Source: CAZRWD01 sp964603785 (lineage in GTDB: Bacteria; Fermentibacterota; Fermentibacteria; Fermentibacterales; Fermentibacteraceae). From it: a DNA stretch of 64,000 bases. The notes under the pieces were generated by a model, which made no database searches, had not been told where the DNA came from, and saw only the letters and a program-made list of their open reading frames with translations. How positions within the stretch are numbered: position 1 is the first letter of the stretch; each line of letters opens with the position of its first letter. Both the position numbers and the translations under genes were made by a program. Of the stretch, positions 1 to 7,745 are shown one piece after another. The stretch spans positions 1 to 64,000 of the forward strand of contig CAZRWD010000007.1 in assembly GCA_964603785.1 (NCBI GenBank). The letters are read 5' to 3'.

Positions 1-1
1 G

Positions 2-76
2 TGGCGACCCCAACGGGATTCGAACCCGTGTTGCCGGCGTGAAAGGCCGGTGTCCTAACCCTTAGACGATGGGGTC
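2..76 (-). tRNA. tRNA-Glu (anticodon UUC)
   Basis: Reading the minus strand gives a complete cloverleaf. The acceptor stem GACCCCA/TGGGGTC, discriminator G and encoded CCA are all present, and the anticodon loop CTTTCAC carries TTC. The T-arm has the standard GGTTCGAATCC core. The 3' CCA lies at positions 2-4, at the very edge of the window. Confidence 0.95.
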
Positions 77-161
77 GCCGAGGCGTCGGATTATCGCAGC
101 AGAAGATAATTGCCGTCAACGAGTCCGGAGTGCCGAGACACGCCAGGGTGGATGGTCTCTC

Positions 162-454
162 GATGTTTCGCGGGGCGAAACATCTGGCGACGCGTTTCGT
201 TTCCGGTTCGGAAACGAACGAGGCGAATGCCCTATCGCTGGTTGCCGGAAGGCAACCAGCTGTCGGGTTGCTGATTCGCAGAGCGAATCAGCGGAGCTGC
301 CGGGGAGTTGATCCGCGGGGCGTTGGACCGCACTCGATGCCTGCCTTCGGCAGCCATCTGTTGCGGCGCTGTTTCGCCGAAGAAAGCATGACCCCTCTCG
401 CACATTCGCAGGCGAATGTGCTGCCGGGGAGTTGATCCGCTGCGCGGATCAACT
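162..454. repeat. Array of six short perfect hairpins between two tRNA genes
   Basis: The spacer between tRNA-Glu and tRNA-Lys has no convincing gene and holds a run of inverted repeats. Each has a 9-11 bp stem and a 2-4 nt loop: 162-184 (GATGTTTCGC stem), 196-218 (TTCGTTTCCG), 237-260 (GCTGGTTGCC), 270-292 (GCTGATTCGC), 400-421 (GCACATTCG) and 430-454 (AGTTGATCCGC). The stems differ in sequence, but four share a TTCG(C) edge next to the loop. The left half of the last hairpin, with upstream GCTGCCGGGG, recurs at 296-316 without its partner arm, and 369-386 looks like a decayed hairpin. No T-run follows any stem, so these are not ordinary terminators. They may be REP-like elements or processing sites in a tRNA transcript. 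Confidence 0.8.
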
Positions 455-455
455 G

Positions 456-531
456 TGGTGGGCCGCGGGGGAGTCGAACCCCCGACCCTCGGATTAAAAG
501 TCCGATGCTCTGCCGTCTGAGCTAGCGGCCC
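456..531 (-). tRNA. tRNA-Lys (anticodon UUU)
   Basis: The minus strand reads as a 76-nt tRNA with acceptor stem GGGCCGC/GCGGCCC, discriminator A and encoded CCA (complement at 456-458). The anticodon loop ACTTTTAA carries TTT. The T-loop GGTTCGACTCC is standard. It points the same way as tRNA-Glu at 2-76. Confidence 0.95.
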
Positions 532-610
532 GCCGGAGGCCATCATGCAGAATGCGCGCCCGCAGCGCAATGCTGGTCAGGTAAATGCCGCCAGGCGAGG
601 GAAGTCGGGA

Positions 611-654
611 TTGCGCGCAGACTCTGAACCACATATAATATTGAACCGGTTCAA
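611..654 (+). promoter_or_regulatory. tetR promoter with palindromic operator
   Basis: A -35 element TTGCGC (611-616) and a -10 element TATAAT (634-639) are separated by exactly 17 bp. Immediately downstream is the perfect 14-bp palindrome TTGAACCGGTTCAA (641-654), which covers the expected transcription start. This position fits a repressor site for the TetR-family gene that begins 18 bp later, so autoregulation of the tetR-RND operon is likely (inference). Confidence 0.75.
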
Positions 655-671
655 ACTCCAGGGAGGCGTGT

Positions 672-1346
672 TTGGGCCTCAGAGAGCAGAGCATTCTCAG
701 GCGCAAGGCCAGGGTGATGTCGGCCATCTCCAGCCTCATGGGCAGGAAGAGGTTCGAAGACATCACGATGGACGAGATCGCCGGCAGGGCCGGCATCAGC
801 GTGGGCACCCTCTACAACTACTTCGGCAGCAAGGATGACCTGGTGATGGCATTCTGCCGCCAGAAGATGGAAGGCAGCTTCCAGGAGGCCCGCCGGCTCG
901 TCGACGACCCGCAGAGACCGGCCTCGGCCGCAATCAGCGACTTCCTGGACATATACATGCGAGGGTTCGGCACCCTCGACCGCGCTCTCGTGGGTCGTCT
1001 GATAACCGCCTCGCTCGCACGGGAGCACGATGGTCGGGGCATCACCGGATTCGAGAACCATGCGACCACGCAGCTCAGGCAGCTCCTTCTGAGGCTGCAG
1101 AGAACGGACGCCCTTCCCGGGGCGCTGCAGATGGACCAGGTGGTCTTCATCCTGTTCGGGCTGTTCAGGGATCTGCTCTACCAGTACACGCTGAGCAGCA
1201 CCATGGAGCTCGATGCCCAGCGGGTCCGTCTCGCCCAGTGCATAGATCTCGTGTTCCGCGGTCTCGGTGCGCGGAACGCTTCACAGGTCGACGATCCGGA
1301 CACCGGAACCGGCTCCGGTGACGCAAATGCTGGAGGTCCCCCTTGA
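672..1346 (+). CDS. TetR-family transcriptional repressor
   Basis: This 224-aa protein has an N-terminal TetR helix-turn-helix (about residues 12-55) with the typical ISVGTLYNYFGSKDDLV segment. The helical C-terminal half would bind a ligand. The start is TTG at 672, preceded by GGAGG at 662-666. The gene ends inside the first codon of the RND transporter (TTGA overlap at 1343-1346), so the two are translationally coupled. TetR proteins in this arrangement usually repress the adjacent exporter until an exported compound binds. A perfect palindrome over the promoter at 641-654 is the probable operator. The ligand cannot be read from the sequence. Confidence 0.9.
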   Translation: MGLREQSILRRKARVMSAISSLMGRKRFEDITMDEIAGRAGISVGTLYNYFGSKDDLVMAFCRQKMEGSFQEARRLVDDPQRPASAAISDFLDIYMRGFGTLDRALVGRLITASLAREHDGRGITGFENHATTQLRQLLLRLQRTDALPGALQMDQVVFILFGLFRDLLYQYTLSSTMELDAQRVRLAQCIDLVFRGLGARNASQVDDPDTGTGSGDANAGGPP

Positions 1347-4300
1347 TCCTCTCCGAACTGTCGGTAAGAAGAAGAGTCACCTTCCTGATGCTCTTCGCGT
1401 TCATAATCGGCGTCGGCGCCTTCGGGCTCTCGCAGCTCGGAGTCGACCTCTATCCGAAGCTCGTCTTCCCCCAGCTGATGATCTTCAGCCAGCTCAACGG
1501 CGCCGGGCCCGAGGAGATGGAGAACCTCGTCACGGAATACCTCGAGATGGCTGCCGCGTCCACCAAGAACGTGCGCAAGGTGTCTTCCGTCTCCATGCCG
1601 AGCATGAGCGTCATCACCGCCGAATTCGGCTGGGGCACGGACATGGACCAGGCGGAGACGGACCTGAGGAGATTCCTGGACAGGTACAAGACCTTCCTGC
1701 CGGAGGACGCGTCGGATCCGATGGTCCTCCTGCTCGACGCGAGCCTGGCCCCCACGATGTTCATCACCTTCTCAAGCGACGTTCTGAACGGCTTCGAGCT
1801 CCGCACGGTGATAGAGGACGAGATCGAGCCCCTCCTCAGGAGGATCGAGGGTGTGGGCTCGGTGAGCATCATGGGCGGCTACCGCAGGCGGATCAACGTG
1901 CAGGTCGACCCCGTCCTCATGGCGGACGCGGGCCTCTCCATCGGTCAGGTGACCGGTGCCATCGCGAGCGTCAGGGAGGACAGCCCGGCCGGCGAGATCA
2001 ACGTGGGCGGGCTCAACTCCAGCGTGAAGGTGGCCGGGTCGTTCGAGAGCGTCCAGGAGATCCGCATGCTCGTCGTCGGACACCGCCCGGACGGGTCGGC
2101 GGTTCTGCTCGAGCACGTGGCGACCGTCGAGGACGGCATGGAGGACATGCTCGGGTATGTCCGCCTCAACGGCAACGAGAGCGTGGTCGCCGTGGTGTTC
2201 AGGAGATCGGACGCCAACACGCTGAACGTCAGCAACATGCTGGAGGAGCAGCTCGACGCGATCCAGGACCTCTACGGGAACACCCTGGACGTGCGGATCG
2301 TCTACACACAGGCCAGCTTCATCGAGGGTTCCATAGGAAACCTCTGGAACTCGGCCCTCCAGGCCCTCGTCCTGACCGTCATCGTTCTGCTGCTCTTCCT
2401 GAGGTCGTGGCGGAGCAGCGCGGCCGTCGCCCTCTCGATCCCGATATCCATGATCGCCACCTTTGCCGTGATGCACTTCTTCGACGTCAACCTCAACATC
2501 GTCTCCCTGGCCGGCCTGGCCCTGGCCGTCGGCATGCTCGTCGACAACTCCATCGTCGTGCTGGAGAGCGTCGTGCGGCATCGCGAGCAGGGGGAGGGAC
2601 CCTCGGACGCAGCCATCAGGGGGGCGTCGGAGGTCGGGATGCCGATCTCCGCATCCACACTGACCACGGTGGCGGTCTTCCTCCCGGTCCTCTTCGTCCC
2701 CGGGCTGGCCGGGCAGATCTTCCGCGACATGTCGCTCACCATAAGCTTCAGCCTCATCGTGTCGCTCTTCGTAGCCCTCTCCTTCATCCCGCTGTTCACC
2801 TCCCTGATCCGGAACCTCTCCACGCAGGACAGGGAGAAGCCCGTGCAGAAGAGGCTCCGGCTCATCCAGGAAAGAGCCGAGAACCGTTACCGCGACGGCA
2901 TCGTCTGGGCCCTGAAGCACAGGAAGCTCGTCATCCTGGGCACCCTGGGCCTATTCATCGTCTCGCTCTCGATGCTCGCCGTCGTCCCCGTCGAGTTCTT
3001 CCCCGAGACGGACGAGGGATTCATCTCGGCCAACACCCTCCGCTCCCCCGGCACTGCACTCGAGTCCACGGATTCGACGTCCCGGCTCATCGAACGGAGG
3101 ATCGCCGGGATGATCCCCGAACAGGACCGGGAGGTCGTCTACATGGAGGTCGGGCAGCTGGAGGGCTTCGCCGCTGCATTCGGCAGCAGCGGCTCGAACA
3201 ACCTCAACCTCCTGCTCACCCTGGTGCCGAGGGACCAGCGTAGCACGACCCAGCAGGCTTACGCCGACAGCATCCGCGGCCTCCTGGAGAGCATCCCCGA
3301 TCTGGAGGCGACCTTCCAGCAGGGCGGACCGATGACGGGCAGCGCCCCCATCGAGATCCGCTTCTACTCGGAGGACCTCGCCGAGCTGAGGGAGGTCACA
3401 TCGCGCTGCGCCGACGCCCTGAGGACGATCGAGGGCACCCGCGACGTGGAGACGTCGATGGACATCCAGAGGGTCCAGCAGACCTTCGTGCCAGATCCCT
3501 GGGTACTTGCAGGGCTGGGTCTGCCGCGGTCGGTGATAGGGTCCGAGGTCTCGTCCGGCGTGATGGGCACCATCGCCGGGTTCTACCGCGAGGGCGGCAG
3601 GGAGTACGACGTGTTCGTGAGGTATCCCGAGCGTTACAGGAGCAGCCTGGAGCAGATAATGGCCTCTCCCGTCGCCGGCCTGCCGCTGGGGGCCCTGGGC
3701 TCGATGGAGGAGGGGCTCGTCCCCCAGACCATCCAGCACGTCAACCAGGCCAGGGTTGCCACCGTGAGCTGCTCCAACCAGGGCAGGGCCCTCGGTGACG
3801 TCGCGGCCGACGTCGACAGGATGCTCGACACGCTGGACACGGGCGGGCTCAGGTACGAGGTCGCGGGGCAGGTGAAGGACCAGCGCGAGACTTTCATGTA
3901 CCTGACCATCGCCATCTTCGCGGCCGCCGCCCTGGTGTACATGGTCATGGCGAGCCAGTTCGAGTCCTTCCTCGAGCCCTTCATCATCATCTTCACGGTG
4001 CCCATGGCCTTCATAGGCGTGATCTTCACCCTCCTCGTCACCGGCACCACCCTGTCGGTCACGGCGATGATAGGGGTCCTGATGCTGGCGGGGATCGTCG
4101 TGAACAACGGCATAGTGCTCATCGACTACGCCAATCGCCTGAGGGACACCAGGGACCTCGGGGTGCTGGAGGCGATCGCCGAGGCCGGGAGGGTCAGGAT
4201 GCGTCCGATCCTCATGACCGCCCTCACGACCATCATCGGCATGATCCCGCTCGCCATAGGCCTGGGCGAGAGCGGGGAGACCTGGGCCCCCATGGCCAGG

Positions 4301-4414
4301 TCCGTCATGGGGGGGCTCGCCGTGGCAACCTTCCTGACCCTGTTCGTCCTGCCTTGCCTCTACGCCGTGCTCGGATGCAGGAGGAAGGGCCGGACCGCAC
4401 CCGAGTGCGCGTAG
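1343..4414 (+). CDS. RND-family efflux transporter, AcrB-like inner-membrane pump
   Basis: This 1023-aa protein has the RND layout: a first membrane helix near residues 10-30, a large periplasmic loop, a helix bundle around 330-480, a second periplasmic loop and a second bundle near 850-1010. The proton-relay helix reads VGMLVDNSIVVLE, so the first of the two AcrB aspartates is kept and the second is Asn, as in many non-proteobacterial RND pumps. The start is TTG at 1343 with TGGAGGT upstream, overlapping the tetR stop. Such pumps use the proton gradient to export drugs, lipids or metabolites. No membrane-fusion protein or outer-membrane channel gene is adjacent, so it either borrows partners encoded elsewhere or works without them. 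The substrate is unknown. Confidence 0.93.
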   Translation: MILSELSVRRRVTFLMLFAFIIGVGAFGLSQLGVDLYPKLVFPQLMIFSQLNGAGPEEMENLVTEYLEMAAASTKNVRKVSSVSMPSMSVITAEFGWGTDMDQAETDLRRFLDRYKTFLPEDASDPMVLLLDASLAPTMFITFSSDVLNGFELRTVIEDEIEPLLRRIEGVGSVSIMGGYRRRINVQVDPVLMADAGLSIGQVTGAIASVREDSPAGEINVGGLNSSVKVAGSFESVQEIRMLVVGHRPDGSAVLLEHVATVEDGMEDMLGYVRLNGNESVVAVVFRRSDANTLNVSNMLEEQLDAIQDLYGNTLDVRIVYTQASFIEGSIGNLWNSALQALVLTVIVLLLFLRSWRSSAAVALSIPISMIATFAVMHFFDVNLNIVSLAGLALAVGMLVDNSIVVLESVVRHREQGEGPSDAAIRGASEVGMPISASTLTTVAVFLPVLFVPGLAGQIFRDMSLTISFSLIVSLFVALSFIPLFTSLIRNLSTQDREKPVQKRLRLIQERAENRYRDGIVWALKHRKLVILGTLGLFIVSLSMLAVVPVEFFPETDEGFISANTLRSPGTALESTDSTSRLIERRIAGMIPEQDREVVYMEVGQLEGFAAAFGSSGSNNLNLLLTLVPRDQRSTTQQAYADSIRGLLESIPDLEATFQQGGPMTGSAPIEIRFYSEDLAELREVTSRCADALRTIEGTRDVETSMDIQRVQQTFVPDPWVLAGLGLPRSVIGSEVSSGVMGTIAGFYREGGREYDVFVRYPERYRSSLEQIMASPVAGLPLGALGSMEEGLVPQTIQHVNQARVATVSCSNQGRALGDVAADVDRMLDTLDTGGLRYEVAGQVKDQRETFMYLTIAIFAAAALVYMVMASQFESFLEPFIIIFTVPMAFIGVIFTLLVTGTTLSVTAMIGVLMLAGIVVNNGIVLIDYANRLRDTRDLGVLEAIAEAGRVRMRPILMTALTTIIGMIPLAIGLGESGETWAPMARSVMGGLAVATFLTLFVLPCLYAVLGCRRKGRTAPECA

Positions 4415-4432
4415 CGACCGTTTGCTCCTGGG

Positions 4433-4464
4433 GCGCGCCCGGCTGATCGACCGGGCGCGCTTTC
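4433..4464 (+). terminator. Rho-independent terminator after the RND gene
   Basis: A 10-bp perfect stem GCGCGCCCGG/CCGGGCGCGC (4433-4442 and 4451-4460) with an 8-nt loop is followed by TTTCATATATT. The T-run is short, but position and stem strength fit a terminator for the tetR-RND operon. Confidence 0.65.
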
Positions 4465-4494
4465 ATATATTGGAGGGGAATCCTGGAGGGGCAG

Positions 4495-5268
4495 ATGAAG
4501 GGAACAGCTCCACCCGCCGGTCAGTCGACCCGCCTCGAGACGATTGCGGGGATCCCCCCGTGGAGCATCCTGCATCTCGAGTCGGTTAGCTCCACCAGCG
4601 ACTATCTCAGGGACAACCTGATCCGGCTGGGAAGCCGCACCGTGGTGTATGCCGACAGGCAGACCTCGGGCAGGGGCAGGCACGGCAGGAGATGGGCCTC
4701 CCCGGAGGGAGGGCTGTACGCCAGCCTGCTCCTCAAGCCACCGCCTCCCGTGGAGCTCGCACCCAGGGTCTCCCTCCTCGTGGCCGACCTCATCTGCGAC
4801 CTTCTCAGGGAGGTGGGCACCACGGCGCACATCAAGTGGCCCAACGACGTCCTCGTCGAGAACAGGAAGATCGCCGGGATACTCCCCGAGTACGGAAGCC
4901 ATCCCGAACCATGGTTCATCATCGGTTTCGGGATGAACACCGGACCTCTGCCGGTCGTCGAGGACGGCAGGGGACTCGAGCCGACCTCCTGGATGAGCTT
5001 CTCCAACCCTCCCGACACGTTCTCGCTCCTGGCCGAGATCCTCTGGCTGATCGACTCCGCGTGGCCGGACCATTCCAGGGACCCCCTCGCACCCCGGCTC
5101 GAGTCCATCAACTCCAGGCTCTGGAGCAGGGGAGCGATAGTCAGGCTCACCCGCGGAGTGGAGACCGCCACCGGGACGATGACCGGCGTCACGCCGGAGG
5201 GGCATCTCAGGCTGACGACGATCAACGGCACGAAGGTTTTCGACAGCGGCGAGCTCAGACCTCTCTGA
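4495..5268 (+). CDS. birA: Biotin--[acetyl-CoA-carboxylase] ligase
   Basis: This 257-aa BirA-type ligase activates biotin with ATP and attaches it to the lysine of biotin carboxyl carrier proteins. The biotinyl-AMP loop SGRGRHGRRW lies at residues 58-67. The family block KWPNDVLVENRKIAGIL is at about 116-132, followed by a small SH3-like C-terminal domain. There is no N-terminal helix-turn-helix, so this is a monofunctional (class I) enzyme, not the bifunctional repressor found in E. coli. The start is ATG 4495 with GGAGGGG just upstream. It follows the terminator of the RND operon and precedes the PIN-PhoH gene by 64 bp. Confidence 0.93.
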   Translation: MKGTAPPAGQSTRLETIAGIPPWSILHLESVSSTSDYLRDNLIRLGSRTVVYADRQTSGRGRHGRRWASPEGGLYASLLLKPPPPVELAPRVSLLVADLICDLLREVGTTAHIKWPNDVLVENRKIAGILPEYGSHPEPWFIIGFGMNTGPLPVVEDGRGLEPTSWMSFSNPPDTFSLLAEILWLIDSAWPDHSRDPLAPRLESINSRLWSRGAIVRLTRGVETATGTMTGVTPEGHLRLTTINGTKVFDSGELRPL

Positions 5269-5332
5269 GCCCGCTCCGCGAAGGTCCGGCCGGAGGGCCG
5301 GGCCACGGCCCCAACACGACTGCGGGAGGCTG

Positions 5333-6694
5333 ATGGCTGGCGGGAAGTCTGTGCGCAGGAACCCCTCCCACGCGGAGAGGAAGATATTCGTCCTGGACAC
5401 CAATGTGCTGCTGTACGACTACGACTGCATCGACAACTTCGAGGAGCACGACGTCGTCATCCCCATCACCGTCCTCGAGGAGCTGGACGACTTCAAGAAG
5501 GGCAGCGATCTCATCAACTTCCACGCACGGGAGTTCATCCGGAAGCTCGACAGGCTCTCGGGTGACGGCCTCCTGGGCGAGGGCCTCCCCCTGGGCGAGG
5601 GGAGGGGACGGCTCTTCGTCATGACGGCGGAGCCCCGCTCGTCCGAGGTCGACCAGGCGTTCATGAGGGACAAGCCGGACCACAGGATCCTCGCCCTCGC
5701 CGACCAGCTGCGGCGGTCCAGGCCCGACAGGCGAGTCATCCTGATAAGCAAGGACATCAACCTCAGGATGAAGGCCAAGTCCCTGGAGATAGCCTCCGAG
5801 GACTACGAGACCGGCAAGATCGAGAACATAGACGAGCTCTATACGGGCGGAGCCATTATCGACGGCGTCGAGCCCTCGATCATCTCCAGGTTCTATGCGG
5901 AGCCCTGGTCCGTCCCCCTCGAGGAGGCCGGGCTCCCGGGCGTCCTGACACCGAACCAGTACCTCGTCCTGAGGAACGGCTCCAGCAGCGTCCTGACCAG
6001 GTTCAACCAGCCGGAAGGGCTTCTCGAGAGGGTCTCGAAGCAGCGCGTGTTCGGGGTGGATCCCAGGAACGCCGAACAGGCCTTCGCGGTGGACGCCCTC
6101 CTGCGGCCGGATCTGCAGCTCGTGACCCTCACGGGGAAGGCCGGGACAGGCAAGACACTTCTCGCGCTGGCGGCGGCGCTGGAGCAGAGGCGGCAGTTCA
6201 GGCAGGTATACCTCGCCAGGCCCGTGGTGCCCCTGGGGAACAAGGATCTCGGGTACCTTCCCGGAGATGTGAAGTCCAAGCTGGACCCCTATATGCAGCC
6301 GTTGTGGGACAACCTCGGCGTCATCCGCAACAGGTTCTCGACGGACAGCCACGAGCAGCGGCAGATCGCCGAGATGATAGAGCACGAGAAGCTATACATC
6401 GCCCCTCTCGCATACATCAGGGGCCGGAGCCTCGACAGGGTCTTCTTCATCGTCGACGAGGCGCAGAACCTCACGCCCCACGAAGTGAAGACCATCATCA
6501 CGAGGGCCGGCGAGGGCACCAAGATGGTCTTCACCGGCGACCTCTACCAGATAGACACTCCCTATCTCGACAGCCAGTCGAACGGGCTGGCCTACCTCGT
6601 CGACAGGATGAGGGGACAGGGCCTGTACGGGCAGGTGAACCTGCTGAAGGGCGAGAGAAGCCACCTTGCCGAACTCGCCAGCAACATTCTCTGA
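5333..6694 (+). CDS. PIN-domain / PhoH-like ATPase fusion
   Basis: This 453-aa protein has two domains. An N-terminal PIN nuclease domain (about residues 17-150) begins with the metal-binding LDTNVLLYD. A C-terminal PhoH ATPase has Walker A GKAGTGKTLLA (near 267-277), Walker B FFIVDEAQNLTPHE and the VFTGDLYQID motif. This architecture (PhoH2/YlaK type) is known in other bacteria as an ATP-dependent RNA helicase/ribonuclease, sometimes paired with an antitoxin. No antitoxin-like small gene lies next to it here. The start ATG at 5333 follows GGGAGG. It is likely cotranscribed with birA. Confidence 0.92.
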   Translation: MAGGKSVRRNPSHAERKIFVLDTNVLLYDYDCIDNFEEHDVVIPITVLEELDDFKKGSDLINFHAREFIRKLDRLSGDGLLGEGLPLGEGRGRLFVMTAEPRSSEVDQAFMRDKPDHRILALADQLRRSRPDRRVILISKDINLRMKAKSLEIASEDYETGKIENIDELYTGGAIIDGVEPSIISRFYAEPWSVPLEEAGLPGVLTPNQYLVLRNGSSSVLTRFNQPEGLLERVSKQRVFGVDPRNAEQAFAVDALLRPDLQLVTLTGKAGTGKTLLALAAALEQRRQFRQVYLARPVVPLGNKDLGYLPGDVKSKLDPYMQPLWDNLGVIRNRFSTDSHEQRQIAEMIEHEKLYIAPLAYIRGRSLDRVFFIVDEAQNLTPHEVKTIITRAGEGTKMVFTGDLYQIDTPYLDSQSNGLAYLVDRMRGQGLYGQVNLLKGERSHLAELASNIL

Positions 6695-6775
6695 CGGCCG
6701 TCCGCGGCCTCTCCTCCGCCCCGTGCGGTGGCGCGAACAGGGCTCCGGTGCGATGTTCCGGGCCTGGAGGTGCGT

Positions 6776-7744
6776 ATGAAGGGCATCAGCATCGTCGTCC
6801 CCGCCTGCAACGAGCATGGTTCGATAGCTGCGGTGGTCCGGGACCTCTCGGGGGCCGTACCCGCAGCCATCCCGTCCGAGATCCTTGTCGTGGACGACGG
6901 CTCGACGGACGAGACGGCCTCCCTCGCGGCCTCCGCCGGCGCGAGGGTCGTGAGGCACCCCTCCAACATGGGGTACGGCGCATCGCTGAAGACCGGGATC
7001 AGGGCCGCCCGGTACGATGTCATCGTCATCACCGACGCCGACGGGACCTACCCCGCGAAGTACATCCCGACGCTCCTCGAGGAGCTGGAGTCGTCCGACA
7101 TGGCCGTGGGCGCGCGCATCGGCGCGAGGGTCCACATCCCCGCCGCCCGCAAGCCCGGGAAGTGGATCCTCAGGCGCTTCGCCGAGTACGTCACGGGAGT
7201 CGACGTGCCCGACTTCAACTCCGGGCTCAGGGCGTTCAGGAAGAGCCTCGTCATGAAGTACCACCATCTCCTGCCGGACGGCTTCTCGTTCACCACCACC
7301 ATCACCATGGCCTGTCTCTGCGACGGGCTCAGGGTGAGCTACGTACCCATCGACTACCTGCCCCGCATCGGGAGGTCGAAGCTCACTTCGCGCAGCTTCT
7401 TCTCCTTCTCCTCGCTCCTGCTGCGCCTCTCCACCCTGTTCAGGCCCCTGAAGATCTTCATGCCGGCGGCGCTGGCCTGTGCCGTCGCCGGCGTGCTGAA
7501 GCTCGCGCTGGACATCTCGAACGGTCTCGCAGCCGTGGGGGGAGACTGGGGAAGGCTGCTCGGAGTCGAGGTGGTCTCGGTCACCACGGTCATCTTCCTC
7601 CTCTCCGCACTGCAGATAGCCCTGGTCGGGCTGCTCGCCGAGGCCCTCGCCAGGCGCTGGGCCCCCCCCGTTCCGGGTTTCCGGCCGACCATCCCGGGCC
7701 CGCCCCCGGAAAGCCACGGCGGAGCAGACGGGGCAGACGCCTGA
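6776..7744 (+). CDS. Family 2 glycosyltransferase, polyprenyl-phosphate sugar transferase type
   Basis: This 322-aa protein starts with the GT-A fold signature ISIVVPACNEHGSI. It has a DDGSTDET nucleotide-sugar motif and the metal-binding DADGTYP. Two hydrophobic helices close the C-terminus (about residues 230-255 and 272-300). This layout is typical of dolichyl/undecaprenyl-phosphate mannose or glucose synthases, which load a sugar onto a lipid carrier at the inner face of the membrane. The ATG at 6776 follows CTGGAGG; an in-frame upstream extension lacks a ribosome site. One base separates its stop from asnB, so these genes form a run. The GT-C enzyme encoded at 12659-14107 could use the lipid-linked sugar it makes. 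Confidence 0.88.
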   Translation: MKGISIVVPACNEHGSIAAVVRDLSGAVPAAIPSEILVVDDGSTDETASLAASAGARVVRHPSNMGYGASLKTGIRAARYDVIVITDADGTYPAKYIPTLLEELESSDMAVGARIGARVHIPAARKPGKWILRRFAEYVTGVDVPDFNSGLRAFRKSLVMKYHHLLPDGFSFTTTITMACLCDGLRVSYVPIDYLPRIGRSKLTSRSFFSFSSLLLRLSTLFRPLKIFMPAALACAVAGVLKLALDISNGLAAVGGDWGRLLGVEVVSVTTVIFLLSALQIALVGLLAEALARRWAPPVPGFRPTIPGPPPESHGGADGADA

Positions 7745-7745
7745 C

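Noticed and set aside
162..454. Possible CRISPR array
   Set aside because: The palindromic units differ in sequence and are irregularly spaced, with no constant repeat, and no cas genes are nearby.
1267..3243. A 658-codon frame inside the RND gene
   Set aside because: It is an out-of-frame, Arg/Gly/Pro-rich shadow of the RND transporter.
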